Below are positions 16,339 to 23,469 of a DNA stretch of 25,126 bases, piece by piece. Source of the DNA: CAWVWD01 sp965662365 (GTDB lineage Bacteria > Bacteroidota > Bacteroidia > Chitinophagales > Saprospiraceae); contig CBFIHR010000065.1 of assembly GCA_965662365.1 (NCBI GenBank), positions 1 to 25,126 on the forward strand, given 5' to 3'. The notes under the pieces are model-generated. The model was not told the origin of the DNA and did not search any database. It saw only the letters and a list, made by a program, of their open reading frames with translations. Numbering within the stretch: the stretch's first letter is position 1; each line of letters opens with the position of its first letter. The position numbers were made by a program, and so were the translations under genes.

Positions 16339-17034
16339 ATGTCAATCAAACAATATATACCAAATACAATCACTTTAGCTAACGTCCTTTGTGGATGTTT
16401 GGCCATCCTGAGTTTATTTCAAGGGGAATATACGATGGTGTTTTGGTATGGGTTTATTGCTGGTTGGCTGGATTTAGGGGACGGTTTGGCGGCAAGAGTC
16501 TTGAATGTCAAGTCTGACTTGGGAATGCAGTTGGATTCGTTGGCAGATATGGTAACATTTGGCGTGTTACCAGGTTTTGTGATGTATCATTTGATTGCAG
16601 AAAACATCACTACAGAATCGGAGTATTTGGCTTATATTGGTTTTGTAGTAACGCTTTCAGCTTGTTTGCGGTTGGCGATTTTTAATCTTGATACTCGTCA
16701 AACTTCAAATTTTGTTGGTATTCCAACTCCAGCAAATACAGCCTTTATCGTTGGGTTATTATTGATTTGGCATCATGAAAGTTTGGGCTTGCAGGAGTAT
16801 TTGACTATTCCTGTTTTGATTATTTTGAGTTTAATTAGTGCTTTCTTACTTAATTCACCATTTCCAATGTTTAGTTTCAAAATGAAAAATACAAAATGGG
16901 AAGGTAATGAAGTACGCTATTTGTATTTGATTATAACTTTGGGATTAATTCCTTTTGTTGGTTGGGCGATTTTTACATTAGGTTTCATCCTTTATGTATT
17001 GATGTCCGTTTTATTTAGAAAAAAGATAGCATAG
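16339..17034 (+). CDS. pssA: CDP-diacylglycerol--serine O-phosphatidyltransferase (phosphatidylserine synthase)
   Basis: The 231-residue integral membrane protein carries the complete CDP-alcohol phosphatidyltransferase signature with spacing D45-xx-D48-G49-xx-A52-R53-x8-G62-xxx-D66-xxx-D70. The start MSIKQYIPNTITLANVLCGC is typical of bacterial type II PssA. The rest is six or so hydrophobic segments, including AYIGFVVTLSACLRLAIFNL and two at the C terminus. It makes phosphatidylserine from CDP-diacylglycerol and serine, the first step to phosphatidylethanolamine; the decarboxylase gene is not in this window. It may be co-transcribed with purS (81 bp downstream) and rsmI, although AT-rich gaps leave room for separate promoters. 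Confidence 0.93.
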   Translation: MSIKQYIPNTITLANVLCGCLAILSLFQGEYTMVFWYGFIAGWLDLGDGLAARVLNVKSDLGMQLDSLADMVTFGVLPGFVMYHLIAENITTESEYLAYIGFVVTLSACLRLAIFNLDTRQTSNFVGIPTPANTAFIVGLLLIWHHESLGLQEYLTIPVLIILSLISAFLLNSPFPMFSFKMKNTKWEGNEVRYLYLIITLGLIPFVGWAIFTLGFILYVLMSVLFRKKIA

Positions 17035-17115
17035 AAATTATTAAACGGTAGCCTGAATAGTCGAAATATTGTATTAAAAAATTAAAATTGAATACTTCAT
17101 ATAAATAATTAAAAA

Positions 17116-17361
17116 ATGACATTTACAGCAGAAGTTGATGTTTTACCATTAAAAGAATTATTAGATCCACAAGGAAAAGCAGTGGAGAAAGGATTGAAAA
17201 ACTTACATTTAGATACGATTAAAGATGTACGTATCGGAAAACATATCGTATTGACTGTCGAAGCAGCTTCCGAAGAAGAAGCCAAAGCGGAAGTAGAAAA
17301 AGCGTGTGAAAAGTTGTTACATAATCCAGTAATGGAGTTTTATACTTATACGATTAAGTAA
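17116..17361 (+). CDS. purS: Phosphoribosylformylglycinamidine synthase subunit PurS
   Basis: The 81-residue protein matches PurS over its whole length: TFTAEVDVLPLKELLDPQGKAV, GLKNLHLDTIKDVRIGKHI, LTVEAASEEEAKAEVEKAC, EKLLHNPVMEFYTYTIK. PurS is the small structural subunit that holds the PurL (synthetase) and PurQ (glutaminase) subunits together in the fourth step of purine synthesis (FGAR to FGAM). Neither purQ nor purL is nearby, which is unusual for this complex. It lies between pssA and rsmI on the same strand. The ATG at 17116 is the only suitable start. Confidence 0.92.
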   Translation: MTFTAEVDVLPLKELLDPQGKAVEKGLKNLHLDTIKDVRIGKHIVLTVEAASEEEAKAEVEKACEKLLHNPVMEFYTYTIK

Positions 17362-17366
17362 GGAAA

Positions 17367-17437
17367 GGCAAGGGTCCGCCCTTGCCATCTCGAATTGTTT
17401 CAATTATTTTTAAAATAGGTAAGAGCATGCTCTTGCC
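17367..17437. repeat. Pair of related palindromes in the purS-rsmI gap
   Basis: The first hairpin is GGCAAGGG-TCCG-CCCTTGCC (17367-17386, 8-bp perfect arms). The second, 31 bp further, is a 20-bp near-perfect palindrome around AAGAGCATGCTCTT (17418-17437). They share 14 of 20 positions and the same ends (GG..AAG / CTTGCC), so they look like diverged copies of one element. They lie downstream of purS and end 12 bp before the rsmI start. The first may also attenuate purS transcription. Confidence 0.65.
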
Positions 17438-17449
17438 CCACAATTCTAT

Positions 17450-18121
17450 ATGTTAACTGTTGTTCCAACACCTATCGGAAATTTGGAAGATATGACCTTC
17501 CGTGCGATTCGGGTTTTGAAGGAAGCAGATTTAATTTTGGCGGAAGATACTCGTACCTCCAACAAATTAATGATGCACTTCGAAATCGATACGCCTTTAA
17601 AATCGTATCATCAGCACAACGAACATAAAGTGTTAGATCATATTATTAATTTGTTGCAAAGTGGCTCGCACATCGCTTTGATTTCTGATGCAGGAACACC
17701 GGCTATCTCTGACCCCGGTTTTTTGTTGGTTAGAGAATGCGTCAAAGCTCGCATCAAAGTTGAATGTTTGCCAGGTGCAACAGCTTTTGTGCCTGCATTA
17801 GTCGCTTCGGGTTTGCCGGCTGATAAGTTCTTTTTTGAAGGGTTTTTACCACATAAAAAAGGTCGTCAAACTCGCCTAAAATACTTGGCCGACTTACCTT
17901 ACACTTTCTTAATTTATGAATCGCCGTACCGCTTAGTCAAGTGTCTGAAACAGTTGTCGGAGTTTTGTGGTAGTGATAGGATGGCCTGCGTTTGTCGTGA
18001 GCTTTCTAAGTTTTATGAAGATGTTTACACCGATTCTTTAGAGAATTTGATTCAATATTATGAAGAGAATAAAGATAAAGTAAAAGGTGAAATCGTCATT
18101 GTCGTTGGTGGAAAAAGTTAA
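17450..18121 (+). CDS. rsmI: 16S rRNA 2'-O-ribose C1402 methyltransferase
   Basis: The 223-residue protein has all SAM-dependent tetrapyrrole-methylase-fold motifs of RsmI: VVPTPIGNLEDMTFRAIRVLKEAD, LAEDTRTSNKLMMHF, SLISDAGTP-type loop (ALISDAGTPAISDPGF), CLPGATAFVPALVASGLP, FFEGFLPHKKGRQTR, FLIYESPYRL and GEIVIVVGG. It 2'-O-methylates C1402 in the decoding centre. It is the short form, ending at the core domain without the ~60-residue C-terminal extension found in proteobacterial RsmI. The start MLTVVPTPIGN fits the family exactly. Confidence 0.95.
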   Translation: MLTVVPTPIGNLEDMTFRAIRVLKEADLILAEDTRTSNKLMMHFEIDTPLKSYHQHNEHKVLDHIINLLQSGSHIALISDAGTPAISDPGFLLVRECVKARIKVECLPGATAFVPALVASGLPADKFFFEGFLPHKKGRQTRLKYLADLPYTFLIYESPYRLVKCLKQLSEFCGSDRMACVCRELSKFYEDVYTDSLENLIQYYEENKDKVKGEIVIVVGGKS

Positions 18122-18162
18122 TTATCAAGGTGATATTAAAAGTCGAAATAGTGAGTTATTTT

Positions 18163-18195
18163 AAGTTTACGAAACCTTCAAGGTTTCGTAAACTT
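18163..18195. terminator. Bidirectional palindromic terminator after rsmI
   Basis: A perfect 16-bp inverted repeat around a single C (18163-18178 with 18180-18195; core GAAACCTTCAAGGTTTC) lies between the convergent stops of rsmI (18121) and the 18234 gene. In practice the tip would open to a loop of a few bases. No long T run follows, so folding, termination or mRNA end protection are all possible. Confidence 0.6.
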
Positions 18196-18233
18196 CGCTT
18201 TCATTCAAGAGTCTAATTTTTAACGTAGAAAAA

Positions 18234-19919
18234 TTAAGATTTCGTTCCCAAAATCTTATCTAAAAACTTACTTGTAATCAAATAAGTCGGACGAACGCCA
18301 ACCAGCCCTAAACTTCCTGAGGCCAAGGTTTGACCAGATTGTAACGGATTATCAGAAGCATAATAAGCGTATCGAACTTTGATGTCGGCAGCGACACTTT
18401 GACGAATTTTGGAAGCCGCTTGAATTGCTTTTTGATAATGAGCGCCTTCCATTTCTAAACCGATGACCTGCCAGCTCGAATCGTGGAAAAAACGCAAAAT
18501 ATCCCGATTTTGAAGCGATGTTCCTAATACAGAAACCATCGGCCCTTCAACAACAGGAATATTTTGAAAATCATCTACGGATAAATCATTCTCAAAAGGA
18601 TAATTATCGGCAGTACCTTCAAAAATATGTGCATTCGGTAGCATAATATCTCCCTTATCACCTTTCAAAATACCCGCTTTCCCCATGATAGAAATTGATT
18701 TTACATTCAAATTCTGTTTAATTTCATCATCATAAGGCTTGAGAAGTTCGTCCATTAATTCAAATGCTTGTTCACCAAAAGCATAATCCATAACGAAAAT
18801 AACTGGCTTTTGAGTTGTAATATATTCTTTGTTGAAGTGAACTTCATCAGGGATTTTACTCCAGTTAATTTGTTCTGTATCAAATAGTTGTACTGAAATA
18901 TTCATTCCACTTTCATCATCTAATTGCATCATGCCTCGACGAGTAGCGTAGGTTTTTACTTTTTGTCGCAAATGATGATTTTCACTTAGACTCAGCTGTT
19001 TAGCGACTTCTTCTAAGGTCAAATCTTTGACAGAATCACCTAAAGCGGCTTTACCATAAAAAGTATTCATCACACTATGTGTATTTGCACTAATAATATG
19101 CAACGGTCGATGAACCAAATCATTATCAATCAAGAACTGTTTGATTCTATTTGCCCAGATTTCACCATAAATATGATGACCGATTTTGTCCCTCAAGGCA
19201 TTTGAGAAAGTAATTTCTCTATCTTTGCCTTCCTGTTCTTCCTCAATTGCTCGTTTGCCGAGCCAATAAATAATATGAAACAAACTATTGACACTATCGC
19301 CCTTTTCAAACTGCTCATAAGCCAAAGCCGTTTCCGCAAAAGTTCTGCCTAAAAGCGTACTTAAATATGTAAAAGCCACTTGTTTATTAAAATCTTCGCC
19401 CCGTTGTTCTTTTTGAACAATCGTCTCCAGCATTGTCCATTCTCTACGCAATTTATCCTTAGATTGCTTTGCATTTCTTAGGATTTTTTGAGCTTCAATA
19501 AACATAAAAGTCAAATGTGTCAGAATATCATAAATATCCGAGCGACCTCTTGTCATTTCAATAAAAATCTGTTCTTCGTCTATCCGATAACAGTTACGAC
19601 GACGAGCAGAGGCGATAATTGGCTCAAAAGACTCCTCAAAACCTTCCCGAGAAATTAATTTAATATAACGGGCTTTTTCGATGCCTTTCGGCAAACGTTT
19701 GAAAATGTATAACAACCCATTCAATTCAATCTTTTCAGCATGTGCAATAGAACCATAGATTTCGGGCTGTAAAGTCATCAAGGCTTCAATCAAAGCTTCG
19801 CCCGAAACGCCCAGAGGCTTATAACTTCCTCGGATAAATAAGTGTCGCATCGCAATGTATAATCGCTCAATTGCGGCTCTTGCCATTGAGGGGTTATTTT
19901 GATTTGTTTCGTTTGTCAT
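18234..19919 (-). CDS. Conserved protein with predicted nucleosidase/phosphorylase-fold C-terminal half (DUF6909-like)
   Basis: The 561-residue soluble protein has no signal peptide. The N-terminal ~350 residues are helical and charged (ARAAIERLYIAMRHLFIRG ..., ITFSNALRDKIGHHIYGEIW) without a family I can name from motifs. The C-terminal ~200 residues carry, in order, the features of the purine nucleoside phosphorylase/MTA-AMP nucleosidase fold: strand PVIFVMDYAFGEQAFELM, the GxAG...GD loop (GKAGILKGDKGDIMLP, about 413-428), a GPMVSVLGTS strand, the substrate-binding EMEG (E489-M490-E491-G492) and a late SD (S522-D523 in YASDNPLQSG), which parallels the catalytic aspartate in nucleosidases. 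I believe this is the family called DUF6909 in Bacteroidota, but that name is recall. Reaction unknown; hydrolysis of an N-glycosidic bond of a nucleoside or nucleotide is inferred. It is a single minus-strand gene with a heptad remnant 12 bp before its start. Confidence 0.8.
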   Translation of the reverse strand: MTNETNQNNPSMARAAIERLYIAMRHLFIRGSYKPLGVSGEALIEALMTLQPEIYGSIAHAEKIELNGLLYIFKRLPKGIEKARYIKLISREGFEESFEPIIASARRRNCYRIDEEQIFIEMTRGRSDIYDILTHLTFMFIEAQKILRNAKQSKDKLRREWTMLETIVQKEQRGEDFNKQVAFTYLSTLLGRTFAETALAYEQFEKGDSVNSLFHIIYWLGKRAIEEEQEGKDREITFSNALRDKIGHHIYGEIWANRIKQFLIDNDLVHRPLHIISANTHSVMNTFYGKAALGDSVKDLTLEEVAKQLSLSENHHLRQKVKTYATRRGMMQLDDESGMNISVQLFDTEQINWSKIPDEVHFNKEYITTQKPVIFVMDYAFGEQAFELMDELLKPYDDEIKQNLNVKSISIMGKAGILKGDKGDIMLPNAHIFEGTADNYPFENDLSVDDFQNIPVVEGPMVSVLGTSLQNRDILRFFHDSSWQVIGLEMEGAHYQKAIQAASKIRQSVAADIKVRYAYYASDNPLQSGQTLASGSLGLVGVRPTYLITSKFLDKILGTKS

Positions 19920-19930
19920 TTAATTTTATT

Positions 19931-19941
19931 TAGTGATTCGC
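19931..19941. repeat. Remnant heptad repeat upstream of the 18234 gene
   Basis: On the minus strand this reads GCGAATCACTA, one full CGAATCA unit plus part of CTAATCA. It ends 11 bp before the gene's ATG. Alone it would be ignored; its position and sense match the other copies. Confidence 0.4.
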
Positions 19942-20508
19942 ATTTTTATCTCTAATGTAACGGATTCTTTTAAGAAATGGTCGAGTTTAACCATTTACAA
20001 GTTTGAAGAGTGATTCATTAAGACCGCATATTATTTTTTTAATTATCATAATACTTTGATTATCAATCATATTATGATTTTGGGCTTTTTAAGATTGGTA
20101 CTTATATTATATTTTGTAAAAATCGACAATAATTGTAATAATATTTTTAATAATTGCCCAAAAATATATTTAATAATTTACATTTTATGATTTTATCCGA
20201 TTATAAATTGTTACCTTAAAAAGGTTATTTTTCCTTAACAGTTTTTAACTAAATAAATAAATATTCTTAATTCGAAAAAGATGATTTATGTCAATGTCAA
20301 TGATATGATGATAAAAAAGAGTCGTATTTAAACAAAAAGGTTTCACTATTTTGGGTGTCTTGAAAATTTTTACTAAAAACTTTGTCTATTTGAAATCGTT
20401 AAGTTAGCTTTGACACCGTTAAATAAATGATTTGTTAGTATCAGTAGATTTACAATATTGTATTCAGGTAATATTCTAACATTACATTTGAATAACTTTA
20501 CTATCAGG
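19942..20508. other. AT-rich intergenic region without a recognised gene
   Basis: Nearly 570 bp of very AT-rich sequence separate the divergent 18234 gene and the M23 peptidase gene. I see no repeat, tRNA or convincing coding frame. TAGATTTA (20445-20452) is a 7-of-8 match to the TAnnTTTG box and could start the peptidase transcript, but no -33 element is in place. Confidence 0.4.
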
Positions 20509-21492
20509 ATGAAAAAAGAAAAATTTATTTATAACACGCAAACCCTGCGTTACGAAAAAGTCGAAGTATCACTACAGTCAAAACTCATTCGATGGTTTGG
20601 ACTTTCATGTGCCGTATTAGTATCTTCTGCTATCATTGCGATGTTTGCTAATAACCTTTTCTCTTCCCCTCGTGAGAAAGTTCTCGAAAGAGAATTACAA
20701 GCGATGAAACAACAATATGATGTTGTCAACGAGAAAATGGAACTACATGCCAAAGTCTTAGAAAACCTGCAAGAACGAGATGCGAACGTTCACCGTATGA
20801 TATTCGGGATGGATCCGATTGATGCCGGAGTTTGGGAAGGTGGTATCGGTGGTTCGGAGCGTTATAGATCACTAATGGCTTACCAGAATTCAGGTAAAAT
20901 GATGGTCGAAACCATGCAACGTTTAGATAAATTAAGTCGTAAAATAGTCGTCCAGTCAAAATCATTAGATAGTATCGTTGTAATGATGGAAGAAAAAGAT
21001 AAGATGCTAGCGTCTTTACCATCAATCAAGCCGGTACGCTCAGACAAGCTAAAGAAATCAATGTCAGCGATGTCAGGTTTCGGAATGCGGTTACACCCAA
21101 TATACAGAGTCCGTAAGATGCACAAAGGAATCGATTTCTCTGCCCGCACAGGAACACCGATTTATGCAACAGGTGATGGCGTTATCGGAAGAGTTCAACA
21201 TTCTCGCTCAGGTTATGGTAACAATGTAAAAATCAATCATGGGTACGGATACGAAACGCTTTACGCACACATGTCAAAAGTATTAGTGAAGCCAGGGCAA
21301 AAAGTAAAGAAAGGACAGAAAATCGGTTTAGTAGGAAGTACAGGTCGCTCGACAGGTCCTCATTTGCACTATGAAGTACATTATAAAGGTGCAGCAGTCA
21401 ACCCTATTGATTACTGTCAAGATGGTTTAAAACCACAAGAATATGCACAGTTTGTAGAATTAGCATCAAACTCGAATATTTCATTCGATTAA
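20509..21492 (+). CDS. Membrane-anchored M23 family metallopeptidase (LytM-type)
   Basis: I place the start at the ATG at 20509 (MKKEKFIYNTQTLRYEKVEV), which matches Bacteroidota relatives; the TTG at 20458 would add 17 residues without support. The 327-residue protein has a short cytoplasmic lead, one transmembrane helix (about 30-50), a coiled-coil stalk (about 54-92, then a second helical stretch to ~190) and a C-terminal LytM domain. The zinc ligands are H205 and D209 (HKGID) and H287, with H254 (YAH) and H285 (HLHYE) as the other active-site histidines, so it looks catalytically competent. Such enzymes cut peptidoglycan peptides, or, as in other bacteria, shape cell-wall remodelling at division. 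It is followed by a terminator and is transcribed alone. Confidence 0.93.
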   Translation: MKKEKFIYNTQTLRYEKVEVSLQSKLIRWFGLSCAVLVSSAIIAMFANNLFSSPREKVLERELQAMKQQYDVVNEKMELHAKVLENLQERDANVHRMIFGMDPIDAGVWEGGIGGSERYRSLMAYQNSGKMMVETMQRLDKLSRKIVVQSKSLDSIVVMMEEKDKMLASLPSIKPVRSDKLKKSMSAMSGFGMRLHPIYRVRKMHKGIDFSARTGTPIYATGDGVIGRVQHSRSGYGNNVKINHGYGYETLYAHMSKVLVKPGQKVKKGQKIGLVGSTGRSTGPHLHYEVHYKGAAVNPIDYCQDGLKPQEYAQFVELASNSNISFD

Positions 21493-21578
21493 TATAAAAG
21501 AATTTCAATTTTAGGTTAAAACCAAACCAACCAATTAAAACTGTATAAAAGCGGTTAAATTACTCTATAAAATTCACT

Positions 21579-21617
21579 AAAAACTTGTAGCTACTTTTAA
21601 GTTGGCTGCAAGTTTTT
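21579..21617 (+). terminator. Rho-independent terminator of the M23 peptidase gene
   Basis: A 13-bp stem with one G-U wobble (21579-21591 with 21605-21617, arms AAAAACTTGTAGC / GCTGCAAGTTTTT) and a 13-nt loop is followed by TTATTTTT. It stands 87 bp after the peptidase stop and abuts the next promoter. Confidence 0.7.
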
Positions 21618-21626
21618 TTATTTTTG

Positions 21627-21634
21627 TAGCTTTG
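21627..21634 (+). promoter_or_regulatory. Putative -7 box of the MerR-type regulator gene
   Basis: TAGCTTTG is a perfect TAnnTTTG match, beginning only 9 bp after the terminator stem of the upstream gene. The -33 position falls on the terminator arm, and no TTTG is present there at standard spacing. Expected start of transcription is near 21640. Confidence 0.5.
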
Positions 21635-21677
21635 TACTTGAAATTTACTTTGGAAACTCAAAAACTCAACAAACCGC

Positions 21678-22070
21678 TTGAAGAAGGATAGAGAAAGAGA
21701 ACAACTCAAAGATGCAATAGCACGGATTATGCTCAAACGACCAACCGAATTTACCAAAAGGTATTATTCTATCGGCGAAGTAGCGGCTATGTTTCCCGAA
21801 TTAACGACTTCCAAAGTTCGCTTTTGGGAATCTCACTTCCCAACTATGAAACCCAAAAAAGATAGCTCAGGTAATCGCCGATTCACCAAAAAAGATATTG
21901 ATGCACTAAGAATTGTCTATCATCTTGTGCAAGAAAAAGGTTATACACTTGATGGTGCTAAACGTGAAATTAAAGAAAAGGGAAAGGATTACGAACAGAA
22001 AATTGATATTATCGACTCGTTGACGGATATTAAGCAAATGTTATTGAAGTTGAGAGAACAGATTGATTGA
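21678..22070 (+). CDS. MerR-type HTH transcriptional regulator
   Basis: The protein has a MerR-like winged helix-turn-helix: RYYSIGEVAAMFPELTTSKVRFWESHFP (helix-turn-helix), then MKPKKDSSGNRRFTKKDIDALRIVYHLV (wing and following helix) and YTLDGAKREIKEKG. A short helical tail IDSLTDIKQMLLKLREQI would dimerise. There is no C-terminal effector domain with metal-binding cysteines, so this is the small MerR type common in Bacteroidota, whose target is unknown. The longest frame starts with TTG at 21678 (130 residues). The ATG at 21729 (MLKRPTEFTKRYYSIGEV, 113 residues) fits the family N terminus better and is an equally good start. Confidence 0.88.
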   Translation: MKKDREREQLKDAIARIMLKRPTEFTKRYYSIGEVAAMFPELTTSKVRFWESHFPTMKPKKDSSGNRRFTKKDIDALRIVYHLVQEKGYTLDGAKREIKEKGKDYEQKIDIIDSLTDIKQMLLKLREQID

Positions 22071-22435
22071 TATTTTTTTCGGTCGCATTTCGATATTTTA
22101 CCCAAAAAAGTTTAGACACTAGTTAAATATTTTTCCTTTTCGGTAATATGTACGTTGAGGGATGCGTTAAGTCTTGTAAATTCGTGACAATATACCGGTA
22201 GCCTTCGAGATTTTCTTCGATTCTTTTTCTTCTTAATACCGTGGTCACCGTTATTTCTATTTTTAATTATCAATAAATTTTTAGTTGGTTATTCATTGGA
22301 TATTCTTCAATGATACACACGCATCATTACAATTTTGAAAATAGAATCAATTGAAATTAATGACTGAATTCTAACGCTTTCCTGTAGCATTTCTACTACT
22401 AAGCATGAAATTGCTGGAAAATTAAACTCAAAAAA
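22071..22435. other. Intergenic region without a recognised feature
   Basis: About 365 bp between the MerR-type gene and the DUF4846 gene. A T7 run follows the MerR stop but without a convincing stem. A weak 8-bp hairpin (TCATTGGA / TTCAATGA near 22290-22312) is the only fold I noticed. No promoter box matches the consensus well. Confidence 0.4.
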
Positions 22436-23401
22436 ATGAAAAAACTGCTTTATCTCTGTGTTATTTTAATCGCTTGTGGTGAACCGAGCGAACCAAGCAG
22501 ATCGAACGAATTAAGTGAACCAAGCGAATTAAGTGAACTAAATGAACCAGAAACTATCGGTTTACAAATGCCAAATGTCGAACGCATAGAAGACTTACCA
22601 AATGTTTCTGCTTCGACTATTAATAAATATACTTGGATAGATAATTACGATATCAGCACGGCATTAATCAATCGAATTCCGGTGCCTGAAGGATATCAGC
22701 GAATCAATGCAAGTGAAAATACTTTTGGGGACTGGCTGCGACATTTGCCATTAAAACCTTATGATACGAAAGTGTTATTATTTAATGGTGAAGAGAAACC
22801 TCGTCAAGATGTTCATGCTGCGATTGTTAATATTGATGTTGGAAACAAGGATTTACAACAATGTGCAGATGCTGTCATGCGCTTGAAGGCGGAATATCAT
22901 TACAGCCGACAAGAGTATGATAAAATTCACTTTAACTTTACTTCTGGCGATAAGGTAAGTTTTGACGACTGGAGATTTGGGCGAAAGCCTAAAGTTAAAG
23001 GAAATTCGGTAACTTTTTCAGCCAGAACGGCAACCGCTGATAATTCTTATGCTAATTTTAAGCAATATATGAACATGATTTTCTTGTACGCAGGAACGTA
23101 TTCTGTAAGTCAAGAACTCAAAAAAAAGGATGTTTCAGATATTCAAATTGGCGATGTTTTTATAGTTGGAGGTTTTCCTGGGCATGCGATGATAGTCGTT
23201 GACGTGGCTAAAGACAAGAAAAATACTGGAAAAACGATTTTTCTATTAGCTCAATCGTACATGCCTGCTCAAAATATTCATATTGTTAATAACTTTAATG
23301 CCGAAAGTGCTGATTTAGGTTGCTGGTTTTCAACAGATTTTAGCAATTTTTTAGAAACACCAGAATACAGCTTTAGTAGAGATGATTTGAAACATTGGTA
23401 G
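22436..23401 (+). CDS. DUF4846 family lipoprotein
   Basis: The 321-residue product starts with a lipoprotein signal (LCVILIAC, lipidated C14). A low-complexity linker (about 16-39) made of E-P/L-S triplets encoded by a 9-bp tandem repeat follows. The rest matches DUF4846: TFGDWLRHLPLKP, VLLFNGEEKPRQDVHAAIVNIDVGNKDLQQCADAVMRLKAEY (conserved DVG..DLQQCADA), IHFNFTSGD, and IGDVFIVGGFPGHAMIVVDVA near the C terminus. The last motif resembles NlpC/P60-like surroundings of a catalytic histidine, but a cysteine partner is not evident; the family has no assigned function. The protein is probably anchored to a membrane facing the periplasm. Two short hairpins follow the stop. Confidence 0.88.
   Translation: MKKLLYLCVILIACGEPSEPSRSNELSEPSELSELNEPETIGLQMPNVERIEDLPNVSASTINKYTWIDNYDISTALINRIPVPEGYQRINASENTFGDWLRHLPLKPYDTKVLLFNGEEKPRQDVHAAIVNIDVGNKDLQQCADAVMRLKAEYHYSRQEYDKIHFNFTSGDKVSFDDWRFGRKPKVKGNSVTFSARTATADNSYANFKQYMNMIFLYAGTYSVSQELKKKDVSDIQIGDVFIVGGFPGHAMIVVDVAKDKKNTGKTIFLLAQSYMPAQNIHIVNNFNAESADLGCWFSTDFSNFLETPEYSFSRDDLKHW
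22481..22552 (+). repeat. Nine-base in-frame tandem repeat in the DUF4846 gene
   Basis: Eight 9-bp units of the type GAACCAAGC or GAATTAAGT encode triplets EPS, EPS, RSN, ELS, EPS, ELS, ELN, EPE directly after the lipobox. The unit length keeps the reading frame, so gain or loss of copies changes only the linker length. Confidence 0.85.
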
Positions 23402-23407
23402 TTGTCT

Positions 23408-23452
23408 GCAAGTACAACTTGCGGTTATTCATATTTAACCCTTTCAGGGTTA
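23408..23452 (+). terminator. Two short hairpins after the DUF4846 gene
   Basis: GCAAGT-ACA-ACTTGC (23408-23422) and TAACCC-TTTCA-GGGTTA (23436-23452) each have 6-bp perfect stems. No long T run follows the second one. They may end the DUF4846 transcript weakly or belong to a dispersed palindrome family. Confidence 0.4.
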
Positions 23453-23457
23453 TTTCG

Positions 23458-23465
23458 TAATTTTG
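23458..23465 (+). promoter_or_regulatory. Putative -7 box of the glycosyltransferase gene, close to its start codon
   Basis: TAATTTTG matches TAnnTTTG exactly and ends 4 bp before the ATG at 23470. The expected transcription start thus falls on or within a base or two of the start codon, implying a leaderless mRNA. The -33 position (TTAA at 23435-23438) matches TTTG at only one of four bases. Confidence 0.45.
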
Positions 23466-23469
23466 TAGC

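Noticed and set aside
20458..20508. TTG start giving a longer M23 peptidase
   Set aside because: The extra 17 residues do not fit the family, whereas the ATG at 20509 does.
22185..22240. Sequence resembling a tRNA T-arm (GGTAGCC ... TTCGATTC)
   Set aside because: No acceptor stem, anticodon arm or CCA end can be paired around it.
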